Shown piece by piece: positions 32,401 to 34,163 of a stretch of DNA of 34,163 bases. Origin of the DNA: Eubacterium sp. Its GTDB lineage: Bacteria; Bacillota; Clostridia; Lachnospirales; Lachnospiraceae. The notes under the pieces were generated by a model that made no database searches, was not told where the DNA came from, and was given only the letters and a program-made list of their open reading frames with translations. Location: positions 1 through 34,163 of the forward strand of contig JAAWJJ010000042.1 in the NCBI GenBank assembly GCA_022796875.1, given 5' to 3'. Numbering within the stretch: position 1 is the first letter of the stretch; each line of letters starts with the position of its first letter. Made by a program: the position numbers and the translations under genes.

Positions 32401-33204
32401 TCAGATGATATTTGCGTCGCCAAGCAGGGAAACCAGCTTAACTGCACTCTTTTCCTCTGTTTCTTCTCTAATTATGATCCCATCCTTTTTCACTTCCGGG
32501 ACAAACGTCTTTTTCACGCGCGTCGGCGATCCTTTCAGACCGATCGCCGTACGGTCTATTTCCGGAAAGTCATCTGCCGTCAGCGTGGTAATCTCCGCTT
32601 TGCGCGCAGCCAGCTTGCTTTTTATAGAAGGATACCTCGGTTCAAACGACGGTTTGGTAAATGTCACCAGACAAGGATAACGTACGCCGATGATCTGATT
32701 TCCTCCGTCTGCTTCTTTTGTTACTTTCAAACGTTCCGCTTCTGCTTCCGTTTCCAGCGCATACGTCACCTGCGGAAGACCCAGATGCTCTGCAAGCTCG
32801 CAGCCCACCTGCGCGGTATCTCCGTCGATCGCCTGCTTCCCGCAGAAAATCATGTCAAATTTGCCTTCCAGTTCTTCTATTTTCACAACCGCATTTGCCA
32901 GAATATAGCTGGTCGCCAGTGTATCCGAGCCGCCAAACGCACGGTCCGAGATCAGATAACCTTGATCTGCCCCGATACTGAGGCACTCCCGGATAACGGC
33001 TTCCGCCTGTTTCGGCCCCATACTGGCTGCTACGATCTTTGTATCTGGATGCTTATCCTTAATTCGCGCAGCCGCTTCCATTGCATATCCGTCAAACGGA
33101 TTTAAAATGCTGGGTACGCCTTCCCGAATCAACGTATTCGTTTCCGGGTCAATTTTAATAATGGTGGTATCCGGAACCTGTTTCACGCAAACTAATATAT
33201 TCAC
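32401..33204 (-). CDS. etfB: Electron transfer flavoprotein, beta subunit
   Basis: 267 residues. The GTG at 33204 is preferred over an upstream GTG at 33234 because AGGAGG lies 9 bp before it and the protein then starts with the canonical MNILVCVKQVPDT. The nucleotide-binding signature AIDGDTAQVG (125-134) is present; it continues CELAEHLG where many homologs have PELAE. The preceding GGSDTLATSYIL segment is typical of clostridial EtfB. It is 40 bp upstream of etfA and 44 bp downstream of the NTF2-like gene. The DGDTAQVG loop is compatible with either AMP or a second FAD in this subunit. Confidence 0.95.
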   Translation of the reverse strand: MNILVCVKQVPDTTIIKIDPETNTLIREGVPSILNPFDGYAMEAAARIKDKHPDTKIVAASMGPKQAEAVIRECLSIGADQGYLISDRAFGGSDTLATSYILANAVVKIEELEGKFDMIFCGKQAIDGDTAQVGCELAEHLGLPQVTYALETEAEAERLKVTKEADGGNQIIGVRYPCLVTFTKPSFEPRYPSIKSKLAARKAEITTLTADDFPEIDRTAIGLKGSPTRVKKTFVPEVKKDGIIIREETEEKSAVKLVSLLGDANII

Positions 33205-33248
33205 TCTTTTTTCCTCCTGCCCTGCTGCCCGCACTGTTTTCTGAAATT

Positions 33249-33635
33249 TTATACTTTCGGTAAGCTATATTGTATTGCCGTTCCGATACGCCTGTCTTTT
33301 CTCCACTGCGGCGCGTCGCCGTCATCCGCCCAGTACTCATCCACTGCTAAAATTTTATCGTCGCAAATTCTGAAAAATGACGTTACATGAAAGGATAATG
33401 ATCTGTCTTTCGGATACACATGGGTTACTGTAACCAATAAATCATTAATATGCTCCACTCTTTCCACTTTGCCGTCCCAATCGCCCGGATATTCACAATT
33501 TGCAATCAAAAACTCCTCCACGTTAAAATGTTCATTCGTACAGTGCCAGTTTATGTATGCAGTTTTATCAAAATATTTTCTGATCGCTTCCGCATCCTGC
33601 GCCAGGACGTCTTTCCAAAAATCGTATATATTCAA
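33249..33635 (-). CDS. NTF2/SnoaL-like protein
   Basis: 128 residues, starting at a TTG (33635) 8 bp after GGAGGA; no in-frame ATG with a ribosome site was found. The pattern of a first helix (FWKDVLAQDAEAIRKYF), a conserved WHCTNE region, then strands (DLLVTVTHVYPKD, LSFHVTSFFRICDDKILAVDEYW) fits the cone-shaped NTF2/SnoaL fold. That fold serves as small enzyme, cyclase, isomerase or ligand-binding pocket. DEYWADDG near the end is common in this superfamily. It leads the etfB-etfA operon, which suggests a dedicated binding or isomerase role in the same pathway. No specific activity can be assigned. Confidence 0.75.
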   Translation of the reverse strand: MNIYDFWKDVLAQDAEAIRKYFDKTAYINWHCTNEHFNVEEFLIANCEYPGDWDGKVERVEHINDLLVTVTHVYPKDRSLSFHVTSFFRICDDKILAVDEYWADDGDAPQWRKDRRIGTAIQYSLPKV

Positions 33636-34066
33636 CTATTTCTCCTCCATGTCATTTTGAAACCGGCATATTGTAAATACCCTGGCTCTATGATATGATT
33701 TTTGTAATTCAATCTATTATTTTTTGCAAATTCAGGTGGTTTGGTTTCATATAAAAATACTTTTCACGGTTCTCTTTTGATTTTACAGGTAAATATTACT
33801 TCTTTCACCATTAGCCGTCAATAACTTTACTAATATTACCAAAACATACTGTTTTTTGCGTATTATCATCGATCATGTATAGAAAAACTACTTTTGATTA
33901 TTTAACACCAGGGAAAAGAGGAAAAATATGGATATTAATGAAAGGTTAACTGAGTTTTCATGATATGCGATGTGATAAAAGATACGTTTGAAAAATGTTG
34001 CAAATTATAAAAAGCTAACTTTTCTATGAAAACGGCTCAATGGATAATTCTTTTCGTAGAGCACAA
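33636..34066. other. Intergenic region upstream of the etf operon, with a minimal truncated reading frame
   Basis: AT-rich sequence without a full gene. A weak minus-strand promoter candidate (TTGCAA-17-TACAAA, about 33697-33727) may serve the etf operon. On the plus strand GAGGAAAAAT precedes ATG at 33928, opening an 11-codon frame that stops at 33963. It could be a leader peptide or the N-terminal stub of a lost gene. Nothing else was seen. Confidence 0.35.
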
Positions 34067-34163
34067 GGTAGTGTAAAATAAATTGTGTTTTTGGAAAGAA
34101 ATGGCTCCTTTTTGGTAAGAATTAGGATATGAAAATTTTTATCGAAAAGGAGTATTTTTATGC
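34067..34163 (+). mobile_element. Possible left end of an insertion sequence (IS256-like)
   Basis: The sequence from GGTAGTGTAAAATAAATTG (about 34068) to the window end resembles the terminal and leader region of IS256-type elements in Clostridia, whose ends carry GTGTAAA. A strong AAAAGGAG site with an ATG at 34160 follows. The matching right end and transposase are outside the window, so this is tentative. Confidence 0.3.
34160..34163 (+). CDS. Start codon of a gene cut by the window edge
   Basis: The ATG at 34160 lies 7 bp after AAAAGGAG. Only four bases of the gene are visible. From the context a transposase is possible, but no protein sequence can be read. Confidence 0.35.

Noticed and set aside
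31353-33204. EtfAB as FixAB linked to nitrogen fixation
   Set aside because: No fixC/fixX or nif genes nearby, and the motifs fit general clostridial Etf proteins.

Overview
The window looks like a chromosomal segment of a motile, anaerobic Firmicute of the class Clostridia, most like the gut Lachnospiraceae. This rests on gene content and family resemblance: a 444-residue hexameric-type glutamate dehydrogenase, a class B sortase with a BspA-like leucine-rich-repeat protein, a FliC/FliS pair beside a large FliK-like protein, DUF975 and C_GCAxxG_C_C proteins, AGGAGG Shine-Dalgarno sites, and AT-rich spacers with near-consensus sigma-A promoters. No rRNA, tRNA or CRISPR array was seen.

Layout. 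(1) 1-293: a non-coding inverted-repeat element resembling a MITE, then gdhA (503-1837, +). (2) 1992-12841 (-): a surface operon read as a giant 2630-residue repeat protein, then a class B sortase, then a leucine-rich-repeat protein ending in a TPKTG sorting signal. A good sigma-A promoter lies at 12937-12965. (3) 13305-13508 (+): a small DUF2508-like gene. (4) 13525-18838 (-): flagellar genes, namely a FliK-like 1068-residue protein and then flagellin plus the FliS chaperone. Each transcription unit starts with a sigma-28-like promoter of the same geometry. (5) 19002-23278 (-): a membrane-anchored 837-residue unknown, a 129-residue unknown, and a C_GCAxxG_C_C/DUF975 pair behind a perfect-consensus promoter overlapped by palindromic repeats. 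(6) 23613-33635: a catabolic island.

The island is the most interesting part. It holds three divergent paralogs of the 2,4-diacetylphloroglucinol/phloretin hydrolase (PhlG/Phy) family. With them are an MFS transporter, a GntP-type permease, a LysR regulator, a TetR regulator, electron-transfer flavoprotein subunits (etfB, etfA) and an NTF2/SnoaL-like protein. I infer uptake and C-C hydrolysis of acylated phenolics (flavonoid-derived dihydrochalcones or acylphloroglucinols), with a possible flavin-linked reductive branch. Control appears split between two regulators: LysR sits between the MFS gene and hydrolase 1, and TetR sits divergent from the hydrolase 3-permease-hydrolase 2 operon. Operator-like palindromes lie at the expected positions. 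No acyl-CoA dehydrogenase, flavonoid reductase or chalcone isomerase is visible here.

The right edge (about 34067 onward) looks like the start of an insertion sequence whose transposase would begin at 34160. All function calls come from reading the sequence; no database search was run.
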